Source: Enoplolaimus lenunculus
Lineage: Eukaryota; Nematoda; Enoplea; Enoplida; Thoracostomopsidae
Direction: 5' to 3'
DNA length: 64,000 bases
NCBI GenBank assembly: GCA_030248215.1
Contig: JASANG010002054.1
Location: forward strand, 1 to 64,000
Notes under the pieces: generated by a model
Databases searched by the model: none
The model's input: the letters and a program-made list of their open reading frames with translations, nothing else
What the model was told of the DNA's origin: nothing
Shown here: positions 21,893-32,700 of the stretch, piece after piece
Position numbering within the stretch: the first letter of the stretch is position 1
How the letters are laid out: every line of letters starts with the position of its first letter
Position numbers and translations under genes: made by a program

Positions 21893-22300
21893 GCCCATGT
21901 TATTTTAAGGGTCGTTTTAGGTTTCTGGTGAGTCTATAAAAGGGTAAGTTTAGATTCCAGATTACATTATGTTTTTGCTTAGCCTTAGACTTAGGCTTAG
22001 GCTTAGGAAAACATTTTTGAAACGAGTAGGCTTAGGCTTAGGCTTAGGCATAGGAAAACATTTTTGAAACGAGTAGGCTTAGGCTTAGGCTTAGGCATAC
22101 GAAAACATTTTTGCATCGCTTAGGCTTCGGCATAGGCTTAGGCTTAGGAAAGCATTTTTGCAACGCTTAGGCTTAGGCTTAAAGTTAGGCTTTTGCAGCA
22201 CTTAGACTTAGGCTTAGGCTAAAGCTTAGGAACACATTTTTGCAACGCGTAGGTTTAGGCTTAGGCTTAAGAATACGCTTAATCTACTGTTACGCGAACA
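21893..22300 (+). mobile_element. TelB MITE with internally amplified telomeric core
   Basis: The left end GGCCCATGTTATTTTAAGGG and subterminal TTTCTGGTGAGTCTATAAAA are normal. The core is about 5 tandem sub-blocks, each TTAGGC repeats followed by (A)ACATTTTTGxAACG. The right end TTAATCTACTGTTACGCG is present but the outermost repeat is lost. Confidence 0.8.
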
Positions 22301-22649
22301 GTGATGTCTCAAAAATCAGGCACTGCTTTGTTCTGGTTACAACATTAATGGTTCTATGATTTTTGAATATTTTCAAATCTTAAATCAATCTCAAATTCCA
22401 CCATTTCAACATGTTTATTCGATTTTAAGTTGTTTCAATGGCACAAACTGTTCCAAAAAGTTTGAGTTTGGTATTGCAAATCATACAGTTTGTATAAACT
22501 GAATGCATGGAACCTTTGGAAAAACTGAAAGTGTAAAATACGAATCAGAGGTGGATTACGGATTTTACCTTAGCGGGTTTAATGGCGCATAACCGCTTCA
22601 TCTCTGACAAACTCTAGGTCCATAGCCAGAATTTAAATTTGGTCTTGGT

Positions 22650-22812
22650 CGGGACCGGTGCCAAGATGGGCCCGGGCGGCTCAGCTCACCGTGACAAAAA
22701 TTGTCCTACTGTAGAAAATTTTTAACCTTGCTTGTAAGTCAACGGAAACCCTTGTATGCCCATTCTGAAAAATTTTTCGCCCTAGCAAGGTAAGTGGGCA
22801 ACAGACCTGGTT
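22650..22812 (-). repeat. L-family repeat
   Basis: AAAATTTTTAACCTTGCTTGTAAGTC and the end word GCAAGGTAAGTGGGCAAC, a diverged copy. Confidence 0.5.
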
Positions 22813-23156
22813 CAGGTTATAGTTAGACATAGCTATTTTAAGGTTGGGTTACGGTAAAAGAATTTTGCGCGGATATACCTGCGGGTGAAAAAATAAAATT
22901 TCAGCGAATTAACCGCAATGCGGGTACAAAATGTTAATCCGCTTACACATCTGAAAGTCAGTATAGGGGGGCCAAAGCATATGCTAAAATCTCTTTGAAA
23001 ATTGTAAAATTTCAAAACGTAAAAAATATCCATACCACCAAAAACATTCTTGATTAATCAATATATATCATTTTATTGCAAAGTTCTTAGGACTTTATTA
23101 GTATTAAATAAAATATAACCAATAATTAATAATTAATAAAGCTGTACTCAAAATTT

Positions 23157-24185
23157 GACCCATGTATACAACAGGGCCGGAACATTTTTCTGCGGGGCTG
23201 TAATATAGTCAGATTAAGCTTTAGACCAACTTTTTTGGCTTAGGTTTGTGTAAAGTTAAAGGTGGAATTTAGAACTGCTGCCTACTCTCAGCTCCCTTAA
23301 CTTCACTAGATGGTAGCCTTTTAATCAGGATGAGAGGTCACACGTATCCGGAGTGGATACATCCTGAGTCGACATCCTTGGAGGTAATCGCGAAAATTCC
23401 ATAAGGTCCAGCGTGTATGCACCAAAAGCGAACAAACGGAATCTGAACCGCCGACGCGGGTTGACCGCCTTACCCACATTCAGGAAACTCGTCAGCGTAG
23501 ATTCCGCCAACGAGTTTCAATCCAGCGGGCATCGCGACAGGCGGCAAGGTCCCCCAGCGGATGTCCCTAATCCCGAGTGATCACCCTCACCATATACGCC
23601 TCTATGAGGGGATCAGCCACATCCGAGTCGCCTTTACTAGGCAGCGAAGCCGCGGGTCCAGTTACGTAGTAGGATACGACCAGTCAACGTTGGGGTGCTA
23701 CGATAAACGCCCTTTTACTGCCACCTGGGAAGTGAAGGCGGGAGCTTCTAGCTACTACGGTGAGCTTACGCGGACAAAGAGACTACTAAAACGAAAAATG
23801 GGGGTCTTCTACGGAACCGGACCGGTAAAATAGGTCGCCGTAGCAGCTTGCCCATTGCACGCCAGGTGGATGACCGGATACCTGGTGAACCCGTCTGGCT
23901 AGATCACGATGAGCCACGCACCGTCCCGATGGAAATACTAACTTAGGCTAGGATTTTAACTAAACTTAAGCGCAAGCTTAATATACTAACATAAAATTAC
24001 TTAGAATTAATCAACTAGATATACATACTAAAATATGCGCACTGCGCTGGAGAAACTCCAAATATCCGTTCATGCACCTAAATCCTGTGGCTTATCAGCT
24101 TAGGTAACTTAAACACGAGGCTAAGGAATCGGCTTATCCTTACGCTTCTTGTACTACTGTCCCGGCCCTGTTCTATGCTTGGACC
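23157..24185 (+). mobile_element. TelA MITE split by a ~0.85-kb insertion
   Basis: The left TelA part is 23157-23265 (CATGTATACAACAGGGCCGG). The right part is about 24110-24185 (CCCGGCCCTGTTCTATGCTT). Between them is unrelated sequence, given separately, so the element was interrupted after it inserted. Confidence 0.75.
23270..24110. other. GC-rich insert of unknown origin inside a TelA MITE
   Basis: About 650 bp (23290-23940) has visibly higher GC than its surroundings and no TTAGGC, followed by an AT-rich tail to 24110. Frames of 61 residues (-, 23325-23510) and 90 residues (+, 23561-23833) exist but match nothing I recognise. It could be a fragment of another transposon, a retrocopy or an unannotated RNA gene. 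Confidence 0.5.
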
Positions 24186-24552
24186 CCAAATTTAATATGC
24201 GCATCGCGTGAGCCTTATGACTGCATTCCAAAATATGTGTTGCACTTATTACCAGCTTATAATTAGTTTTTAAACAGGCTAAACTGTGGCAGCTACAGAT
24301 GTTAAAATTAGCATTAAAGAATACAATAAAGTTAAGAATAAAATATTGCTCAATTTCAAAATTCTCTGTTTACTGGTTCAAACGTAAAAAAACAAATTTG
24401 TTGTTTACAGAAATATTGGACTTCATAAAGTAAACCTAAGTTGACAAGAAATTATATCTGTAGTGCATTTTCATACGAAATTGCATAAATATACACTGAA
24501 GTAAAATAAAACAGCCAAAACAAATAAATTACAACAAAAACACAAATAGACA

Positions 24553-25060
24553 TACAATGCGAATTTTCATTAATATTAATAAACAAGGCGAATTTGTATT
24601 AATATTAATACACAATGCAAATTTTCATTAATATTAATAAACAATGCGAATTTTCATTAATATTAATAAACAATGCGAATTTTCATTATTATTAATAAAC
24701 AGTGCGAATTTTTATTAATATTAAAAAAAATGCGAACTTTCATTAATATTTATAATAAAAGCGAAGTTTCATTAATATACAATGCAAATTTTCAATAAAC
24801 AATGCGAATTTTCATTAATATTATAAACAATGCAAATTTTCATTAATATTAATAAACAATGCAAATTTTCATTAATATTAATAAACAATGCAAATTTTCA
24901 TTAATATTAATAAACAAGGCGAATTTGTATTAATATTAATACACAATGCAAATTTTCATTAATATTAATAAACAATGCGAATTTTCATTAATATTAATAA
25001 ACAATTCAAATTTTCATTAATATTAATAAACAAAGCGAAACCTGTTCCAAGTTGCCCCAG
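24553..25060. repeat. 29-bp AT-rich minisatellite
   Basis: About 17 copies of a 29-bp unit containing TTTTCATTAATATTAATAAA, with indels in the middle of the array. A single stray unit recurs at 25085-25115. Confidence 0.9.
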
Positions 25061-25115
25061 TTAAAACGTGATCCCGGTATAAAATAAACAATGAGAATTT
25101 TCATTAATATTAACA

Positions 25116-26190
25116 ACTATTCAAAGTGGTTGCAATATTTGCAAAATTAACATCTCAAAACACTGTAGATTTATTTTGTTACTACAAGAAATAAGAACAC
25201 GTACTATAAATGTGAGATTCCAATATTTGTAACACATTGTGGTCGTTTCCGCGTTCCAGCTTTATTAATATAGATAAGATGAACCATGAAGCCGCTAATA
25301 TTCTTAACTGATTGGACACAATTCAATTTGTTTGTGTCAAATTATGTTATATCGAAATACTGGTATTGTTTTAAAATCTTATTTTTGCCAAGCTTACTAT
25401 CAATGACCACCGATTTTCATTATTACGTAAAAAATAAATCTAAATATATTTTGAAACTCCTATAGCTGACATATCACATTTTAGACATTGCGTAAAATTG
25501 CTAACCAAAATCTATCAGTATAATGCGGTGTTCACAATAACCGGGCAGTTTAGGACATGATTTGTTCGTATTAGTCAATTGGGTGACATTTTGTCTGCTG
25601 AAAGATGCCGTATCATGGTTCAAAAAATCGAATTTGTCTGCTATCATCGTGTATAGGTCACCTTTTGTTCTTCAATATCATATGATATTAGACTTATTGT
25701 CATTTTGGTCGGAAACGAATTTTCCGGCATATTTTTAGAATTTTAACGTACATCTGCGCCTCTGTTGTTAATATCATACAGTATTCGCATAAAAATCCCG
25801 CAGTACGTCACGTGACATACCGATTTTTGTACACATTGAACATCTGAGAGCGGTCGCTTTTAAGTCAGTGTCATATGACATCCGAGTTATGTCTGTTGAC
25901 CCGATATGACAACCCAAATTTTAATCTAGACATCGAATCAACATGGGACAAACCGGGACCCATCTGCCCCGGTTATACCGTGAATCCGGCATAACACTGC
26001 ACGTCAATATTTTTTGTCAAAAATGTTCTATTACAAATACGTCAGGTATAATTTTGTATCCATTAACCTTTAACAAATTTTACGGACGTCTATACACATC
26101 AAATAAATAAAATTCTTTGCAGAATTGACGGACAAAATTGAATTAACCAAAATAAATTATTAATCCCACCGAAAAGTTCGGCCAATGAAA
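25116..26190. other. Intergenic AT-rich sequence, no gene seen
   Basis: No exon pairs or element ends recognised. The word CGGTTATACCGTGAATCCGG near 25970 resembles text at 25050 and, inverted, near 34550, suggesting a further low-copy repeat family. Confidence 0.45.
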
Positions 26191-26371
26191 AGAACAGGGG
26201 CGGAACAGTATTATAAGCATATTACTATGCCTAAGCCTCAGCCTAAGTCGTAACAATGAGTTTATTCCTAAGCCTAAGCCTAAGACAACACAAAAAAATA
26301 GTTTAAAGCTTAAGCTTACTCCATTGCAGTCCCACGGAAAAACGTTCCGCTCCTGATCTTTTATGGGCCAA
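26191..26371 (-). mobile_element. TelC MITE
   Basis: GGCCAATGAAAAGAACAGGG and GCTCCTGATCTTTTATGGGC at the ends; GCCTAA core; subterminal TTTAAAGCTTAAGCTTACTC. Confidence 0.85.
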
Positions 26372-26975
26372 AATTTCGGATTAAAAATTTATCACTGCAT
26401 AACGCCACATAAATACGTAACTGGTTTGTTTGTTCTTACATCAAAACGTTTATTATTCGTTTTAAAATTTGACGCTCGTAAGTCATTTAAAATTTAAGTT
26501 TTTGGGGCATTTTTTAAAAAAAAAACTACCCAAATCTCAATTTAGGCCCTCCGTGAAATGCGGGACCGAAATCGGTCACTGCAAAGGCACGTTTTACGGC
26601 AATAAAAATCACGAACTGACATATATTTAGTGCAATAATTGTGTTTGGCCCAATTTTCACAAAAATAATCACCTGATTGGTCAACTTCTTGTGCGCACTG
26701 AACAACCAGATTGACTTCAGCGCCAGCTGCGGTTAAGCGACCTGCTCGATCTGAAACAAATTATTGAACGATAATAACGGGTGTTTATAAGCGAGAGCCA
26801 TCGTTAAGAAGCCACCATAGCGGTAATACGTCGTATAAATTCGGTTTATATCGGAAATATCATAGATACGCTTATGCAAAATGTTCTCATGCTATTTTTC
26901 AAACCTTGTCAACAGCTACAGGTTTGCTATTAGCTATGATTAATTCAAATTGAACCGAACAGACTCTAAATTGAC

Positions 26976-27619
26976 GGTTCGGTGTTTAACCAACCTGACG
27001 GTTCGGTGTTTAACCAACCTGACGGCTCGGTGTTTAACCAACCTGACGGTTCGGTGTTTAACCAACCTGACGGTTCGGTGTTTAACCAACCTGACGGTTC
27101 GGTGTTTAACCAACCTGACGGTTCGGTGTTTAACCAACCTGACGGCTCGGTGTTTAACCAACCTGACGGTTCGGTGTTTAACCAACCTGACGGTTCGGTG
27201 TTTAACCAACCTGATGGTTCGGTGTTTAACCAACCTGACGGTTCGGTGTTTAACCAACCTGACGGTTCGGTGTTTAACCAACCTGACGGTTCGGTGTTTA
27301 ACCAACCTGACGGTTCGGTGTTTAACCAACCTGACGGCTCGGTGTTTAACCAACCTGACGGCTCGGTGTTTAACCAACCTGACGGTTCGGTGTTTAACCA
27401 ACCTGACGGTTCGGTGTTTAACCAACCTGACGGTTCGGTGTTTAACCAACCTGACGGTTCGGTGTTTAACCAACCTGACGGTTCGGTGTTTAACCAACCT
27501 GACGGTTCGGTGTTTAACCAACCTGACGGTTCGGTGTTTAACCAACCTGACGGTTCGGTGTTTAACCAACCTGACGGTTCGGTGTTTAACCAACCTGACG
27601 GTTCGGTGTTTAACCAACC
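26976..27619. repeat. 24-bp minisatellite, ~27 copies
   Basis: A 24-bp unit (GGTTCGGTGTTTAACCAACC plus TGAC) repeated about 27 times and almost uniform; the few variants are GGCTCGG units and one GATGG. Because 24 is divisible by 3, several frames stay open on both strands; these are not genes. The unit is an imperfect inverted repeat (GGTT...AACC). The array abuts the TelC element at 27620. Confidence 0.97.
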
Positions 27620-27768
27620 AGGCTCGTGTAAAGATCAGAGGTGGACTGTTTATCCGCCGGACTGCAGTGCAGTAAGATTAAGCTTTAGATTATTTTTTAT
27701 GCATAGGTTTAAGCTTAGATATATTAGCTGCGTATACTATTGTCGCGCTTCTATTCTATACATTGGGG
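27620..27768 (+). mobile_element. TelC MITE, diverged
   Basis: CTCGTGTAAAGATCAGAGGT at the left and CTTCTATTCTATACATTGGG at the right, with a reduced core. Confidence 0.65.
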
Positions 27769-28212
27769 CCGAATTTTTCACTACTTGAAAGTAAGTTTGT
27801 CACAAACTATTGTTTTTACAATTCGACTCTTGATTTCACTTTGAATTATACGAGAACTTGTATCTTACTGATTATTGCAAATGAGCATAATTTTTTAAAA
27901 GTAATTTTCAACAATGCGGCATCCGTTTCAAACTGGGTTGAAAATTACGACTTGGGTTTCGACATACCTGCTCCCAAACCTTGGCAAAGATGACAAAAAT
28001 AGTCTCATTTGCCTATATACATAGTTTACAATTTATTTTTAGAATTTAACTACAAACAGATACGCATCAAACAACTTGTCTTGGTTGCCAAAATGGACGT
28101 TATACCTGACCTCGTAACCAAATGAGGAACAGGACTATAAACCTGTGTATTCCTACAATATATTCTGTAGGTCTGACGATGTCAGGCAAGGACTAATCAA
28201 AATTGGGACCCT

Positions 28213-28414
28213 TAGGGTTGCGCTATACTTTTTTGACAAACGGCGCCGCCATCGTCCGGCGCCGTCCGTCTCCCGTACGCCGCCGTCCGTCACTGTGCGG
28301 TATTGTACGCAAATAACTTACGCACGATAACTTATGGCGACGGACGGGTGACGGACGATGAGGGATGTGTGACTGACGGTGACGGACGTCGCAGACATCA
28401 AGTATAGCGTAACC
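28213..28414. mobile_element. K-family GC-rich palindromic MITE
   Basis: GGGTTGCGCTATACTTTTTT at the left, AAGTATAGCGTAACC at the right; interior CCGTCCGTC / GACGGACG inverted units. Confidence 0.8.
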
Positions 28415-28896
28415 ATTAAGCTTATAACTACGACTCAGATTAAGCAAAAAATAGTCTAAAGCTTATGCTTATTCTATTATGTTACAGGCTCGCGAAAAAA
28501 TGGTTCGTTCCTCAAAGTTACATGGTTCTAACTGTCGAAGGAATCTTGTATTGTAAACTGAGACCGTGCCTAAAACCCTATACTAAATTCCCAAGGAGGG
28601 TCGATTGGACCACTGAAACAGCCACCAGTTACGCCCTGGGCTACGCCATATAGCATAAGTAAGCATAACAGCTGGAATGATCCTGATTTATGATACTTAA
28701 ATAACGGTTTGGCACAATTTTGTTGCTAAAATTAATTAATAGCATTGGCGACTTACCATTAAAATCAACTCAGAACAAAATAAATCTACCGAAACCGAAA
28801 GCGGATAACGAGTAAAATTAGCCAAAACCAGCGATCATTTATTACTAAACACAAATTGTTTTACGATTCTGCCCATTTTTCTGCCTTATGTTACTA

Positions 28897-29075
28897 GGGC
28901 CCATGTTACTTTAAGGAGCGTCCAGGTTGCTGGTGGGTCTATAGAAGAGTAGGTTTTGATTCTAGATTACATTTTTTGACTTAGGCTTAGGCTTATGAAC
29001 ACATTTTTGCAACGATTAGGCTTAGGATACGGCATAGGAATACGCTTAATCTGTCTGTTACGTCCGTAAAAGTAA
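28897..29075 (+). mobile_element. TelB MITE
   Basis: GGCCCATGTTACTTTAAGGA at the left, AAAAGTAACATTGG at the right; a short TTAGGC core broken by ACACATTTTTGCAACG. Confidence 0.75.
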
Positions 29076-29708
29076 CATTGGTCGTGACTTGTATAATTAC
29101 GAATAGTGTTTTGTTATTTCTGAATTATCGCTTAACTGATTTATCTTCATTTATTGTCAAACTTCAGTCTTAGTTACCGTTCTAATGACCAGTGTTAATT
29201 ATTAATGCTTGTTCACTAAGCCTATGCCTAAGAATAGAAACTAAGCCTAAAACCATAGCCTAGTTTGCCATCTTTAATATGATACGACCCTAAATTCATT
29301 TTAGCTACAAGAGGGTTTAAAGATTTTTGAGTGACTTTGGTTATCTATTGCTATATATTTCAACCGAGGAATAACGGTTCCTTTATGCTCCTTACGTCAA
29401 GTCGCTGTATTCTCAGATGTGTTGAGTATACACTCAAAATAATATTTCTGATATTTAAGAAAAAATTTCTTACATTTGAGAAATATGATTAGCAAGGTGC
29501 ACTTGAAAAGAATTTCTGTTATAACAGAAATGTTTTCAAAAAACGTTTTGAAATAAAGTCTGAAAATTAACGTTTTCCAGTTATTTTTAGAAAAATTGTC
29601 TTAAATATCAGCAAAACTTTTCAGATTTGCCACAGAAAACACTTTTCTGAATAAATTCAGAAATACTTTTTTGTGTGTATGGACTAAGCAATGCGGACAC
29701 TAGCAATA

Positions 29709-29777
29709 TTAACCCCTGATGCTGGCTTGAATTCAAATGAGATGAAATAGAAAATATTCATGTGAGAAAGAGATAAA
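29709..29777 (+). mobile_element. T-family MITE remnant
   Basis: About 70 bp: TTAACCCC left end and GAAAATATTCATGTGAGAAAG right end with the middle deleted. It overlaps the last codons and stop of the phosphatase-family gene read on the other strand. Confidence 0.65.
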
Positions 29778-32700
29778 ATTAAAAACGCTGTCAACCAGAT
29801 TACTTGTACACGGTTCAATTTTGCATAATTTTTGTAAATTCGGCGCCGCTTGATCTCGGGCCTTTCGAAGGACTTTATCAATTGGGCACCATTCGTCACA
29901 TCGGCCAATTCTGATCGGGATCATGACGCGTTCGCCAAAAGGCCGATTTTTGTTATCGAGTTCCGTTGCCAGGAGACGGACTGAATGCTCAGGCGCCGCT
30001 CGGTATTCCATCAGTAGAGCGCTGCCTTCAGAGAGTCGAGGAATTTCGAGGCCAAGAGCCCAGAAAAGCGAAAGCAGAGAGTTTCGATTCTAAAATATAT
30101 AGAATGACAGTAAATATGACGAAAGACGTTAAATAGTAGTAAATTTAACTTTGTTACATAAAATTAGAGATCAACGCTTGCGGGACGCAGTGGTAACAGC
30201 GTCTGCCTGTCATGCAAAAGGTCGCTAGTTAGAAACCACCCGTAACCGCTTTTCCAGCTGCTTTTCGTAGGAAGGTCTAAAGTCCTGGTTCCTACCTAAA
30301 CTAACAGACAAATATTGGAATATATATCCGCTCTTGAAATTTCGGAAGAAACAAGAAACAAATACACTTCAAATTTTCGGTCTCGTTATACGCTCATTGT
30401 CTATACTCTTAGATCGTTGTTAAACTGTACCGAAATAAAATCTTGCAATCACCCCTGTTCAAAACTCAATTTGACATTTTCAAATTAAATATGAAATTTA
30501 AATTCAGGGGGAATACGAGTTTCCACCCAGGTGAATTAAAAATGTACTCTCACAATTCAGAAATATGATTAGGACAGCGCACGTGTCAGCAGTGTCAGCA
30601 GTGTCGGCGGAAGCGCCCCTGAGGGGACCTGACCCATGGATGGCCCCATCTCGGTAAACTACATTTTTTGTGGACCAAAAAGTTATTGAGCAGTTAAACA
30701 TATAATTGGGGGCCTCGACCCTGTTTGGGAGGCCCGATTATACAGATGCCGGCCCTACGTATCAACAAAAAAATTAATTAATGCTTCCGCCTAAGACATA
30801 ATTTAATAATTAAAACTTTCGCCTAAGACATATAAACTTTAACTTTCTCTTGATATGGTATCAATTGAAAAATTCCTTCAGTTGCTGTTTGAAATGATTT
30901 GTGTGAAATATTAAAATATATTTTTCCGGGTTGTTTGTGTTGATGACACAATTTTTGGGAAAAAATCAAAAAATCCTTTTGAGAAGATAAACCCGGAGTA
31001 ATTCTTTTAATTTGCTTCAAACTTCCCCCCGCGGACGCGCCACAACTCCCCCCTATATACACCGCACGCGGGGGGGGGGAATTCAGTTCTCTTTTTTTTG
31101 TCTTTTTCGCCCCAAGAAGGGGGGGTTTTTTTAAAAAAAAGAAGCATAAGCTTTTTATTTTTTTTTTTGCTTGCTCGCTTGATTTAATATTTTTTCTTTT
31201 CTCAGTAAATTTTTATATATATCCTCTCTTTCCCGTAAACCCCCTGCAGATATGCTTGTAATACTGTTCCGCACCTGTTCTTTAACTTGGCTCTAATTTT
31301 CAAGGACTATACATTTAGAGGCGGACAGCTTTCCGACGGAAAAAACCAATCAGAGTATAGATTAGGCTTTTTAGACGAATGCTTAGAGTTTCAAATTTAT
31401 TTTACAGTAAGGTTTAGCATTAACCCTTTCTCACGTGAATATTTTCTATTTTCCCTGAGACTTACTTTTATGCTAGGATTCGAACTCCGGTGACTGGAGT
31501 GGGAGGCGGATACCATCACCACTCAACTATAGGAGCTTGACGCTCGAGCCCGAGGGGGCTCTCACATCTTGTGGTGATTTAGTACTATGTATACGTGTTG
31601 CAATTGTCAAACACAGTGCGATATATATTATTTAACGTATATACACTGCTCTGAGTTGCCTATAGGCAACTCAATGTGAGAAGAGGTGAAAATATGGTCA
31701 GCAAATGTTACGTTTTAAAGTTAACAAATATATGCACCGTTTGAACTTACCGTGCTGTAGATTTTCAGTTGGGGTCCTTTGTTATGAATGCCCAATGACA
31801 TTGTGTTCACTATATCCCAAAGCCACGGACCTGAAATATAATTAAAATACTGTACAATGATGCGTTCTGTTCCGCTTGTTATTTAAGAGTGGACAATGTC
31901 CACTTTGTAGAAGAGTGTGCAACTTTTATGTTTTCATGTCTGGCTCAAAATGTCCCACCGTGCGTTGTATTTTGACTTTTAACTCTCTGATTTTAAGGGG
32001 TAGATTGTCGCACACAACATTTTTAATACATATATAGAGTGCTAATGAATAAGGGAAGTATATACAAATTCTCGTAAGGTATTGTTGATTTTCTTGAGTT
32101 AAGTAAACTTGTCCCTGCCACCTATAAGACTTGGGGGGGGGGTCGGCTAAAAACATAACGAGCGTTGGGCATGTTGTTTTGGACCGTAGAATGTACTCAG
32201 TTGCATACTCTTTTACAAGGTGAAAATCAACCACACTTGGTAATGTCTATTGGCATTAAAGATATTACCAGTCAGCGCAGCCTTTATAAGCGTAGCATTA
32301 ACCTAAGCCTAGTGAGCTTAAGCCTAAGCGTGAGGTTTAGTGTACCAAGAAATTCTGAAAAGACTCTCAAAAGCTTAAACTAACTTGATTTAAAGCTTAA
32401 GGTAATCCAGCAGTATTAACCTAACTTTCTAGATTAACTAAACTAACTGGTAGGTTTACGCTTAGACTCATTTAGAATCTTCCATATTTTCAGTTTAAGC
32501 TAAACTTAACGAGCTCTTTGATAAACTTCTGTTAAACTTAAAAACCGTGTTAGTTTAAGTAAAACTTAAAATTCTAGTTTAGTTAGTCCGCCCAGCCATT
32601 TAAGTTTTACTAAAGCTAATATTCAAGTTTAGTTAAGCTATTAGTTCAGTTTAAGTTTTTAGAGAGTGCTAAGCCTAAATTTTAGCAAAATGATCAGTAT

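Noticed and set aside
23325-23833. Frames in the GC-rich insert as possible protein genes
   Set aside because: Short, no domain, no splice or promoter evidence; kept only as an unknown insert.
24553-25060. CRISPR-like array
   Set aside because: Units are direct tandem repeats with no unique spacers, in a eukaryotic genome.
26940-27788. Three long frames of 225-268 residues made of 8-residue repeats
   Set aside because: They are the translation of a 24-bp minisatellite; frames are open on both strands because the unit is a multiple of three.
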